Assembly (NCBI GenBank): GCA_946410005.1
Contig: CAMJYS010000048.1
Location: forward strand, 1 to 6,153
DNA: 6,153 bases
Origin: an uncultured Clostridia bacterium
GTDB taxonomy: Bacteria; Bacillota; Clostridia; Oscillospirales; Acutalibacteraceae
Direction of reading: 5' to 3'
The position numbers were made by a program, and so were the translations under genes. The notes below the pieces were generated by a model that was not told the origin of the DNA, did no database searches, and saw only the letters and a list, made by a program, of their open reading frames with translations. Below are positions 1 to 6,106 of the stretch, one piece after another. The first letter of the stretch is position 1. Every line of letters begins with the position of its first letter.

Positions 1-24
1 CCCTACACGACGCTCTTCCGATCT
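1..24 (+). other. Illumina TruSeq adapter remnant (artefact)
   Basis: The first 24 bases match the 3' end of the Illumina TruSeq universal adapter, ending in the diagnostic GCTCTTCCGATCT. The biological insert begins at about base 25. The same 24 bases appear in reverse complement at 6107-6130, so the contig ends look like a terminal inverted repeat but are library sequence. It should be trimmed before any analysis. Confidence 0.98.
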
Positions 25-56
25 TTTTTATTATTAATTATACTTAATTCGTGCAA
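25..56 (-). CDS. Possible 5' end of the next operon gene (partial, cut by adapter)
   Basis: Just after murG on the minus strand, a TTG codon at 56-54 opens a frame reading M-H-E-L-S-I-I-N-N-K that runs without a stop into the adapter junction at 25. An AGGAG at 70-66 lies 9 bases before the TTG, the same arrangement as the TTG starts of mraY, murG and the PBP. The gap to the murG stop is only 12 bases, and the Shine-Dalgarno overlaps that stop codon, which suggests translational coupling. Ten codons are too few to name a product. In related clusters murG is often followed by murA, murB or ftsQ/divIB, but nothing here decides between them. An open frame this short could also be chance in AT-rich DNA. 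Confidence 0.35.
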
Positions 57-65
57 AAAATCACG

Positions 66-70
66 CTCCT
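66..70 (-). promoter_or_regulatory. Putative RBS of the truncated downstream gene
   Basis: AGGAG on the minus strand, overlapping the TAG stop of murG (71-69) and lying 9 bases before a TTG. It is the only support for a start there other than the short open frame. Confidence 0.4.
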
Positions 71-1190
71 ATTTTTTTATAACGTCCATGATAATTTTAT
101 AAATTCTTTCGCTTGAGTCTGTAATCGCAATGCGCTTTAAATTTTTAGAATAATTTTCAGCAATATTTTTTTCGCTGTCTAAAATTTTATTTATTTCTGC
201 CCAAAGCTTTTCTTCGTTTAAATCTTTTTCCTCTATAATACTTGCGGCACCTTCGTTTACAAGTGCCATAGCGTTATGATACTGATGATTTTCAGCAACA
301 TTCGGTGAAGGAACTAAAATTGCAGGTTTTTGCGAAGCCTGTATTTCGCTCAGTGTCGTCGCACCTGACCTACAAATTACTAAATCTGCCGCCGCTAAAC
401 ATTCCGGCATGTTTTTTATATACTCTTTTATTATGTATTTACCGTCAGACTTTGTGTTTACGCCGTTTAAAGAGAGTTGCTTTTCAAAATTATGCTCATT
501 TTTTCCGTATCCATGAATAAATGTGAAATCATTTTCGTTATGATGCTTTATAAAAATATTTTTCATGACATTGTTTATCGTTTTAGCGCCTAAACTTCCG
601 CCAAACGAAAGTATAACCTTTTCGGTTTTTATTCCTAAATTTTTCCTAGCTTCATTCTTTTCTATATTGGCTATTTTTCGTCTGACAGGAGTTCCGACGA
701 CTTCGCATTTAGACGATGTCGGTAAATATTTTTTGACCTCGTTATTTATAATTAAAACCTTATTTGCTTTTTTAGCAAGAAGCTTTGTAGTAACCCCGGG
801 ATAAGAATTTGAGTCATGAATTAAAAACGGAATTCCTAATTTTGCCGCAGCTCTTAAAAAAGGACCGCTCACATATCCTCCCGTTCCAACGCAAATATCG
901 GGGTTGAAATCTTTTATTATTTTTTTCGATTCTAATGTTGAAATAACTATATTTTTCAATGTAGTTACATTTTTTTTGAAAGAATCGAAATTTATTTTTC
1001 TTGAAAAACCTGAAACTGTTATCCCTTTAAAATCAAGCCCTTCCTCTTTTACGAGACGCTCTTCCATTCCGTTTTTAGCTCCAACATAAAGTATTTCGGA
1101 AGTTTTATCTTGGCTTTTTACGTATTCAGCAAGCGCTAACGCTGGATTTATATGTCCCGCTGTTCCTCCGCCGACAAAAATTATTCTCAA
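69..1190 (-). CDS. murG: MurG: UDP-GlcNAc--lipid I N-acetylglucosaminyltransferase
   Basis: MurG moves GlcNAc from UDP-GlcNAc onto lipid I to make lipid II. It acts as a peripheral protein on the inner face of the membrane and belongs to the GT-B family GT28. The 373 residues are a normal full length. Visible motifs, in order, are: the N-terminal glycine loop GGGTAGHINPALA (residues 7-19, His13); the second loop VGTGGYVSGPF (101-111); HDSNSYPG (125-132), matching the HEQN region of other MurGs; the third loop SFGGSLGAKTIN (195-206); and the donor-binding stretch CRSGATTLSEIQ (273-284, Glu282) followed by NHQYHNA (301-307, Gln303). No transmembrane segment is apparent. The start is TTG at 1190-1188, giving the expected M-R-I-I-F-V-G-G-G opening, with GAGG 8 bases upstream. 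It follows ftsW by 44 bases with no clear promoter or terminator between them, so the two are probably co-transcribed. The stop is TAG. All key residues are present. Confidence 0.97.
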   Translation of the reverse strand: MRIIFVGGGTAGHINPALALAEYVKSQDKTSEILYVGAKNGMEERLVKEEGLDFKGITVSGFSRKINFDSFKKNVTTLKNIVISTLESKKIIKDFNPDICVGTGGYVSGPFLRAAAKLGIPFLIHDSNSYPGVTTKLLAKKANKVLIINNEVKKYLPTSSKCEVVGTPVRRKIANIEKNEARKNLGIKTEKVILSFGGSLGAKTINNVMKNIFIKHHNENDFTFIHGYGKNEHNFEKQLSLNGVNTKSDGKYIIKEYIKNMPECLAAADLVICRSGATTLSEIQASQKPAILVPSPNVAENHQYHNAMALVNEGAASIIEEKDLNEEKLWAEINKILDSEKNIAENYSKNLKRIAITDSSERIYKIIMDVIKK

Positions 1191-1198
1191 AATATTAA

Positions 1199-1202
1199 CC
1201 TC
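1199..1202 (-). promoter_or_regulatory. RBS of murG (supports TTG start)
   Basis: GAGG on the minus strand, 8 bases before the TTG at 1190-1188. No ATG or GTG in this frame offers a better opening for the conserved GGGTAGH loop, so this site and the loop position together fix the start. Confidence 0.7.
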
Positions 1203-1234
1203 GTTTCAATAAAATTAAATAACTAAGTCTCTAT

Positions 1235-2473
1235 CTATGTTTTTTCTATATTCGCAGTACGAGATATAGAAAGAACAACCCCCATCTGAGCCAGTAACAT
1301 CAATAAAGATGTTCCTCCATAGCTAAAAAACGGCAAGCTTATTCCGGTATTTGGTATTGTGTTCGTTACAACCGCTATATTTAAAATTACTTGTAATCCT
1401 ACTTGTGCGGTTAATCCAACTCCTAAAAGTACGCCGAATTTATCTTTTGCATGCATGGATATTGTAATCCCTCTCCAAACCAACATCGCAAACAAAAGTA
1501 AAATTATAACCGCTCCGATAAACCCTAATTCCTCACAAACAACTGCAAATATAAAGTCATTTTGTGGCTCGGGAATATACAAATATTTTTGTCTGGAATT
1601 TCCAAGTCCCAGTCCCCAAAGTCCTCCCGAACCTATTGCGTAAAGTCCTTGACGTGTTTGCCAAGTATCTACTCCGGCAGCTGGCGAAAAAGGCTCCAGC
1701 CAACCTGAAATTCTGTTATTCGCATACGTTAATTTCTTAGTGAATAAAACAAGATACAAAATGGCTGAAGCAATTGCTCCTAAAACCATTCCGAACCATT
1801 TTAGTTGCACTCCACCGACAAATAGCATTCCGGCAGCTAATAAAACTACTATTGCCGTACAAGAAATATGGGGTTCCAAAGCTAACAATATTGCAGTAGG
1901 TACCAAAATTATAAGATACGGAAGTATTCCGTATTTAAACGTTCCCATTCTTTGAAAATTTAAATTTATAAAATGCGCAAATGATACTACTATCGCAAAC
2001 TTTGTTATTTCTGACGCCTGAAAGCTAAATGAACCTAATTGTACCCATCTGTGAACACCATTTCGTGCAGGCATCAATAAAACTATTACAAGCAGAAAAA
2101 ATGAAACACATAAAATCGGGACTGCCCATCTGTGAAAACACGCATAATCTATGTGAGAAATCGCTATCATTGCAATTACTCCCATAATCGCAAAAACCAC
2201 CTGATTCTTTATAAAATAGAAACTGTCACCCTTGTGAAGATAATATGCATTCGGATAACTGGCCGAAAACATCATAACAAGTCCGATAACTAAAATCGTA
2301 AGTACCAAAAATAAAAATGGTAAATCCATATTCGATTTCAAAGATAAAATTTTAAATTCCGAAAGCATTGACTTGATATTGAATTTTTTCTTTTTTCTTA
2401 CAGAAGAGCCTTTTTTTAAAATATTTTTACTATTTGAATTTTTATATTTATCATTTCTTTTTTTATATCTCAT
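1235..2473 (-). CDS. ftsW: FtsW/SpoVE-type SEDS peptidoglycan glycosyltransferase
   Basis: This is a polytopic SEDS protein that polymerises lipid II into glycan strands, working with a class B PBP at the septum. I start it at the ATG at 2473-2471 (412 residues), because an AGGAGGG sits 5 bases upstream. The frame could extend 14 codons to a TTG at 2515, but that would overlap the mraY end by 10 bases and place the Shine-Dalgarno inside the gene. Residues 1-35 form a cytoplasmic tail with 15 Lys/Arg. About ten hydrophobic segments follow from residue 52 to 405. Family marks are NRISGWLEPF (252-261), GSGGLWGLGLG (281-291), PEPQNDFIFAVVCEELG (301-317) with Asp306 at the position of the catalytic Asp of SEDS enzymes (Asp297 of E. 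coli FtsW), and the C-terminal PNTGISLPFFSYGGTSLL (374-391). Position between mraY and murG matches ftsW/spoVE of other dcw clusters and argues against rodA. In spore formers the spoVE role cannot be separated from ftsW by sequence alone. Confidence 0.95.
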   Translation of the reverse strand: MRYKKRNDKYKNSNSKNILKKGSSVRKKKKFNIKSMLSEFKILSLKSNMDLPFLFLVLTILVIGLVMMFSASYPNAYYLHKGDSFYFIKNQVVFAIMGVIAMIAISHIDYACFHRWAVPILCVSFFLLVIVLLMPARNGVHRWVQLGSFSFQASEITKFAIVVSFAHFINLNFQRMGTFKYGILPYLIILVPTAILLALEPHISCTAIVVLLAAGMLFVGGVQLKWFGMVLGAIASAILYLVLFTKKLTYANNRISGWLEPFSPAAGVDTWQTRQGLYAIGSGGLWGLGLGNSRQKYLYIPEPQNDFIFAVVCEELGFIGAVIILLLFAMLVWRGITISMHAKDKFGVLLGVGLTAQVGLQVILNIAVVTNTIPNTGISLPFFSYGGTSLLMLLAQMGVVLSISRTANIEKT

Positions 2474-2478
2474 TAAAA

Positions 2479-2485
2479 CCCTCCT
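2479..2485 (-). promoter_or_regulatory. RBS of ftsW (decides the ATG start)
   Basis: AGGAGGG on the minus strand, 5 bases before the ATG at 2473-2471. It is a near-perfect match to the anti-Shine-Dalgarno and rules against the longer TTG start at 2515. Confidence 0.85.
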
Positions 2486-2505
2486 GCTAAAATAAAAAAT
2501 AATTT

Positions 2506-3549
2506 CTAAAAACAACCCAAAACTAATAAAGTTGATATTAATCCAAAAAATATAGTTGCTATACTAAAAACCACACAAATTTTCACTTCACTCCAACCAC
2601 ACATCTCAAAATGATGATGAATCGGACTCATTTTGAAAAGTCGTTTACCTTTTGAAATTTTAAAATAAACAACTTGTAGTATCACGGAAAACATCTCTAA
2701 AATATATACTGATGATAGAATTATCATCGGAACATGAATTCCTGCCCCCAAACCTATTGCACAAACCATTCCGCCTAAAAACAAAGAACCTGTATCGCCC
2801 ATAAATACTTTTGCAGGATGAAAATTCCAAAATAAAAACCCTAAACATCCTCCGGCAAGTGCGGCGGATTCAATTCCCAATCCAAACATTCCTAAACAAT
2901 TAGTTATAAACATGCAAAAAATCGCTATAAAGAACGCAACTGATGCACTAAGACCATCTACTCCGTCCGTAAGATTAGCTGCATTCACTATACCTACAAC
3001 TATTATTCCAAAAATTACCCAATAAAATATTCCAAAATCCACATTTCCTATGAAAGGAATATTTACTGTTGTTAATTTTGATCCACCATTAATTTCACTT
3101 ATCATATTCAAAGCCAAAAAATAACAGCCGACTATTCCAAATTGCAAAATCAATTTTTGCTTCGGTGTAAGACCTGCATTATGCTTTTTCTTTATTTTTA
3201 CCAAATCATCTATAACGCCAACCAGACCATAGGCTACCGCCATACCTAACCCGGCAAAAATCTTAGTTATCATAAACGGTGTTTCAGTAACATACATTCC
3301 ATTTTTTGCAGAAATTGTATAATACATAGGCACACAAATAACAGTAGCAATAATTGTACTTATGATGAACATTATTCCTCCCATTGTTGGGGTTCCTTGT
3401 TTATTTTTATGCCAAGAAGGTCCTATTTCCAATATTGTTTGACCGTATTTTAATTTATGCAAAAATGGTATCATGAATTTCCCTAAAATTACAGTTATTA
3501 AAAAGGAAATTATAATCGCTGATATTGCTGATAATTCATAAGTGTTCAA
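2506..3549 (-). CDS. mraY: MraY: phospho-N-acetylmuramoyl-pentapeptide transferase
   Basis: MraY joins phospho-MurNAc-pentapeptide from UDP to undecaprenyl phosphate, making lipid I, the first membrane step of peptidoglycan synthesis. The 347 residues form a polytopic membrane protein of about ten helices, close to the usual length. Diagnostic motifs are QGTPTMGG (51-58); GVIDDLVKIKKKHNAGLTPKQK split around Asp114-Asp115 (111-132); NAANLTDGVDGL (189-200); FMGDTGSLFLGG (249-260) with Asp252; and MSPIHHHFEMCGW (307-319) with the His311-313 triad that separates MraY from WecA/TagO relatives. The Asp114/115 and Asp252 positions correspond to the active-site Mg2+ and catalytic aspartates of the family. 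The start is TTG at 3549-3547 with GGAGG 9 bases upstream. An ATG overlapping it is out of frame, and the next in-frame Met is residue 26 or later. It lies 64 bases after the PBP and 32 bases before ftsW. The usual flanking murF and murD are not present. All key residues are intact. Confidence 0.97.
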   Translation of the reverse strand: MNTYELSAISAIIISFLITVILGKFMIPFLHKLKYGQTILEIGPSWHKNKQGTPTMGGIMFIISTIIATVICVPMYYTISAKNGMYVTETPFMITKIFAGLGMAVAYGLVGVIDDLVKIKKKHNAGLTPKQKLILQFGIVGCYFLALNMISEINGGSKLTTVNIPFIGNVDFGIFYWVIFGIIVVGIVNAANLTDGVDGLSASVAFFIAIFCMFITNCLGMFGLGIESAALAGGCLGFLFWNFHPAKVFMGDTGSLFLGGMVCAIGLGAGIHVPMIILSSVYILEMFSVILQVVYFKISKGKRLFKMSPIHHHFEMCGWSEVKICVVFSIATIFFGLISTLLVLGCF

Positions 3550-3558
3550 CTTTTTTCG

Positions 3559-3563
3559 CCTCC
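3559..3563 (-). promoter_or_regulatory. RBS of mraY (supports TTG start)
   Basis: GGAGG on the minus strand, 9 bases before the TTG at 3549-3547. There is no in-frame ATG nearby, so the strong Shine-Dalgarno makes TTG the likely initiator. Confidence 0.8.
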
Positions 3564-3576
3564 AAGATTTTATATC

Positions 3577-3607
3577 CTAAAAATTATATAACAACTATAA
3601 TTTTAAG
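3577..3607 (-). repeat. AT-rich inverted repeat before mraY
   Basis: The arms AAAATTATA (3580-3588) and TATAATTTT (3596-3604) are perfect reverse complements around a 7-base spacer. After one mismatch they extend by two more pairs (3577-3578 with 3606-3607). The repeat covers the -10 box of the putative internal promoter and reaches its -35. It could be an operator, a weak AT-only hairpin, or chance in AT-rich spacer. An all-A/T core stem would be a poor terminator. Confidence 0.45.
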
Positions 3608-3611
3608 ACAA
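3583..3611 (-). promoter_or_regulatory. Putative internal sigma-A promoter for mraY-ftsW-murG
   Basis: On the minus strand TTGTCT (3611-3606) is separated by exactly 17 bases from TATAAT (3588-3583). The -10 is a perfect consensus and the -35 matches four of six bases. Transcription would start near 3576 and leave a leader of about 26 bases carrying the mraY Shine-Dalgarno. AT-rich spacers throw up such matches by chance, but the exact spacing and the location in the longest gap of the operon favour a real internal promoter. Confidence 0.5.
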
Positions 3612-3613
3612 CG

Positions 3614-5836
3614 TTATGTACTGTTTTCTTTGTGCATAAATCCAACAATTACAGTAGTTCCGGGTTTAACCTCTGTACCTTCGGGTATACTTTGTGTTGC
3701 TGATATTACTCCCGATTGAGTTAAATCCGTTCCTGAAAATTTAACGTTAATATTCGAGTTTAAAGCCAACTTATTGACTTGAGCAACGGATAGTCCTATA
3801 AGCTTTGGAACCTTTACCGTACTTTCCTCACCTTTATTTTCAGTATAAATAACAACCGTTCCGCCTTTGGGGACTTGTTCATTAGGCAAAGGCATTTGGG
3901 AAATTACCTTTTCTCCATTTCCTATTACAACCGGACTTAAATAATTTTCTAAAATACTGTTTTTTGCTTCACTTACGGCTTTGCCTATTACGTCTGGTGC
4001 TTTAGCGTCAAGCTTTTTAATTTCATCTTCTGTATATATTTTTTCTATTCCCATATAAGGAAGTATTTCTTGCATCATTTTTGCAAATGCCGGTGCAGCT
4101 ACGGCGCTACCATAATATAATCCCCCTGTCGGGGTATCAAAAAACACTAAAATAGCGATTTTAGGATCATCATATGGAGCAAATCCACAAAATGAAGATA
4201 TATAGTCCTTTATCCCGTGAGTACTAAGACCTATTTTTTCTGACGTACCGGTTTTTCCCGCAATTCTGTAACCTGGCACATATGCATTCTTTGCGGCACC
4301 ATTTACAGCATTTTCATAAAGCATAGCGGTTACTCTTTTGGCCGTTCTTTCGGATATAACTCTTCTTTTAATAAACGGGTCGATAGATTTTACAATGTTC
4401 CCCTCTCCGTCTAGAATCTCTTTAACTATATGCGGTTGAACCAAATTTCCGCCATTTGCGATTGTTGAAGCCGCTGTAATCATTTGAATTGGCGTTATAC
4501 CGAAATTTTGACCCATAGAGGCAACTGCTAAGTCCGTTATAGACATTTTTCCGTCCGCACTGAAAAATAAATCTGTAGATTCTCCGGGTAAATCTATATT
4601 AGTTTTATTATGAAATCCAAACGACTTATAAAAATTAAAAAAATTTGATGTACCAATTCTTTGTCCCAACTGTATAAATGCCGGGTTACATGAATTACAT
4701 AACGCACGTACAAAATCCTGTGTTCCATGTCCGCCACGCTTATGACATCCTATCGCTTTAGCACCTTCGCACGGCTTAAATGAACCGCTACAAGTAAATG
4801 TTGACTGTTCATTTACAACATCAAGCTCTAACCCCATAGAAGCTGTTACCATTTTGAAAACAGATCCCGGATAATATGTATCACTTACGGCTTTATTTCT
4901 CCATTGCCTTGAAAGTGCTTCGCCCTTAGCCTTTTGACGCTCTTCTTCAGGTAAATTATCAATAGTTTCTTTTTCTTCCTCATCGCAAATTTTAAAAGGT
5001 TCATTGGGATCAAAATCACCTTTAACGGCCATGCCCAAAATCTCGCCGGTTTTTACGTCCATAGCTATCGCTGCAGCACGATTTTTTACCTTGTTGTTTT
5101 TTATTCCTTCTTCCAAATTTTTTTCCATTATTCTCTGAATTGTTTCATCTATGCAAAGTCTTAAATTGCAACCGGATTTAGTTGGAATCATCTGCTCATG
5201 GTCGAAAGGCATGTCTGTTCCGATAGCATTTTTGGCTGTAAGAATTCTTCCGGGCTCACCTTTTAAATACTTATCATAAAACGCTTCTACCCCGGCCAAT
5301 CCTTGACTGTCAGCTCCGGTAAAACCTAAAACCACAGAAGCAAAATTTCCAAGCGGATAATATCTTTTGTAGTCCTCTATAAGCCTTACTCCGCTTGCAA
5401 TTTTATTTTCAGATTTAAACTGCAAAATTTTATCTTTTACATCACTGTCAACTTTTTTCTTTATTATCGTATAACAAGACCTTTTCTTGGATAATTCATA
5501 AAGCTTCTCTTTTTCCAATCCTAAAATTTCACTCATACCATTACAAATTATTTCACGTTTTTTATCATTGTCTATGTAAGCCGGCTCTAAAACAACCGTC
5601 CATACAGTAGCGCTCTGTGCCAATGGTTGCATATTTCTATCATAAATAGTTCCACGCTGTGCACTTATTTTAGTATCTGCCATTTGTTGCTCAGATGCCA
5701 TACGTTCAAAAAACTCGCCTTGAAAAATCTGCAAATTTATAAGTCTGAATATCAATATCGAAAAACAAAACATCACTAACGCGAATAATATAACGACTAT
5801 TCTGCGTCGCATTCTTACTGTAGTTCCTTTAGCCAA
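3614..5836 (-). CDS. ftsI: Class B penicillin-binding protein with two PASTA domains (FtsI/PBP2B/SpoVD type)
   Basis: This is a membrane-anchored D,D-transpeptidase that cross-links peptidoglycan outside the cell as partner of a SEDS glycosyltransferase. The 740 residues comprise a short basic cytoplasmic tail, one membrane helix (about 13-36), and a PBP dimerisation domain with RGTIYDRN (61-68), EDYKRYYPLG (154-163) and GLAGVE (179-184). The transpeptidase domain follows, with SVFK (Ser325 nucleophile, Lys328), SCN (382-384) and KTGT (528-531). Two PASTA domains lie at about 612-666 and 674-734. The catalytic set is complete. Five Cys and two His (349-383) lie between SxxK and SxN. The start is TTG at 5836-5834 with AAGAGGTG 7 bases upstream; an ATG eight codons in is the alternative but has a weaker site. 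It is the first gene after a promoter and lies 64 bases before mraY. Two PASTA domains recall B. subtilis PBP2B (division), while the cysteine pattern recalls clostridial SpoVD, so the symbol is tentative although the family is certain. Confidence 0.95.
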   Translation of the reverse strand: MAKGTTVRMRRRIVVILFALVMFCFSILIFRLINLQIFQGEFFERMASEQQMADTKISAQRGTIYDRNMQPLAQSATVWTVVLEPAYIDNDKKREIICNGMSEILGLEKEKLYELSKKRSCYTIIKKKVDSDVKDKILQFKSENKIASGVRLIEDYKRYYPLGNFASVVLGFTGADSQGLAGVEAFYDKYLKGEPGRILTAKNAIGTDMPFDHEQMIPTKSGCNLRLCIDETIQRIMEKNLEEGIKNNKVKNRAAAIAMDVKTGEILGMAVKGDFDPNEPFKICDEEEKETIDNLPEEERQKAKGEALSRQWRNKAVSDTYYPGSVFKMVTASMGLELDVVNEQSTFTCSGSFKPCEGAKAIGCHKRGGHGTQDFVRALCNSCNPAFIQLGQRIGTSNFFNFYKSFGFHNKTNIDLPGESTDLFFSADGKMSITDLAVASMGQNFGITPIQMITAASTIANGGNLVQPHIVKEILDGEGNIVKSIDPFIKRRVISERTAKRVTAMLYENAVNGAAKNAYVPGYRIAGKTGTSEKIGLSTHGIKDYISSFCGFAPYDDPKIAILVFFDTPTGGLYYGSAVAAPAFAKMMQEILPYMGIEKIYTEDEIKKLDAKAPDVIGKAVSEAKNSILENYLSPVVIGNGEKVISQMPLPNEQVPKGGTVVIYTENKGEESTVKVPKLIGLSVAQVNKLALNSNINVKFSGTDLTQSGVISATQSIPEGTEVKPGTTVIVGFMHKENST

Positions 5837-5843
5837 ATTTTTA

Positions 5844-5851
5844 CACCTCTT
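5844..5851 (-). promoter_or_regulatory. RBS of the PBP gene (supports TTG start)
   Basis: AAGAGGTG on the minus strand, 7 bases before the TTG at 5836-5834, an ideal spacing. The rival ATG at 5812-5810 has only a GGA about 12 bases upstream, so TTG is preferred. Confidence 0.75.
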
Positions 5852-5901
5852 GTATTAACTCGTTATTTTATATAAATAAATTCTAATTTGTTATATATTT
5901 T

Positions 5902-5930
5902 ATTATAATACTTATTTTCAAATTAAACAA
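5902..5930 (-). promoter_or_regulatory. Putative sigma-A promoter of the PBP-mraY-ftsW-murG operon
   Basis: On the minus strand TTGTTT (5930-5925) and TATAAT (5907-5902) are 17 bases apart. The -10 is a perfect consensus and the -35 keeps the TTG. Transcription would begin near 5895 and give a leader of about 60 bases before the TTG start of the PBP, with no obvious structured leader element. It lies about 40 bases downstream of a terminator hairpin, as expected for the head of a separate transcription unit. Confidence 0.65.
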
Positions 5931-5970
5931 GTTATTACAAATAATTACTAATTAAAAATTTGATATTTCG

Positions 5971-6009
5971 AAAAAATTAAGTTTACGAATTGAAAATCGT
6001 AAACTTAAT
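5971..6009 (-). terminator. Rho-independent terminator of an upstream gene
   Basis: The arms ATTAAGTTTACGA (5976-5988) and TCGTAAACTTAAT (5997-6009) form a perfect 13-bp stem around an 8-base loop. Read on the minus strand, the stem runs straight into six T (5976-5971), the last-stem-plus-U-tract layout of an intrinsic terminator. On the plus strand the stem is followed by CTCTATG, so plus-strand termination is less likely. It would end transcription coming from beyond 6106 and isolate the PBP operon promoter. The stem is low in GC, but long. Confidence 0.75.
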
Positions 6010-6025
6010 CTCTATGATTTTTGAA

Positions 6026-6037
6026 ACAAAATTTTGT
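6026..6037. repeat. 12-bp perfect palindrome
   Basis: ACAAAATTTTGT reads the same on both strands. It lies between the terminator hairpin and the right edge, in sequence with no convincing gene. It could be a binding site for a dimeric regulator, but AT-rich DNA yields such palindromes by chance and nothing nearby supports a role. Confidence 0.2.
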
Positions 6038-6106
6038 GAAATTTATTTATAGATATTATCACTTAATAAATATTCTCGCATATATGATTATTTTTTATAA
6101 ACAATA

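Noticed and set aside
565..804. Plus-strand open frames opposite murG, ftsW and mraY (for example 305-520, 565-804, 904-1089, 1359-1643, 1740-1955, 3525-3719), and a second minus-strand frame at 2660-2848.
   Set aside because: They are shadows of well-supported genes on the minus strand, with no Shine-Dalgarno, family motifs or plausible protein composition.
1055..1065. GACGCTCTTCC inside murG (and a 10-base version near 4936 in the PBP gene) resembles the adapter and could hint at a chimeric junction.
   Set aside because: Both lie in intact reading frames encoding expected residues (M-E-E-R-L-V in MurG, E-E-E-R-Q in the PBP), and the match stops before the GATCT end of the adapter. It is coincidence.
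1191..1234. Possible promoter in the ftsW-murG gap.
   Set aside because: The 44 bases are AT-rich but hold no -35/-10 pair with acceptable spacing, and co-transcription explains the layout.
2474..2515. Longer ftsW start at TTG 2515, adding 14 residues.
   Set aside because: It overlaps the mraY end, lacks a fitting Shine-Dalgarno of its own, and places the strong AGGAGGG inside the coding region. The ATG at 2473 is better.
6015..6053. A 12-codon plus-strand frame starting at ATG near 6015.
   Set aside because: It has no ribosome binding site, begins immediately after the hairpin arm, and is too short to separate from chance in AT-rich sequence.
6063..6106. Open frame of 14 codons on the minus strand entering from the right edge and ending at TAA (6065-6063), possibly the tail of an upstream gene.
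   Set aside because: The peptide (L-F-I-K-N-N-H-I-C-E-N-I-Y) matches nothing I recognise and the length is within chance. It fits the terminator 54 bases further on, but that is not enough to call a gene.
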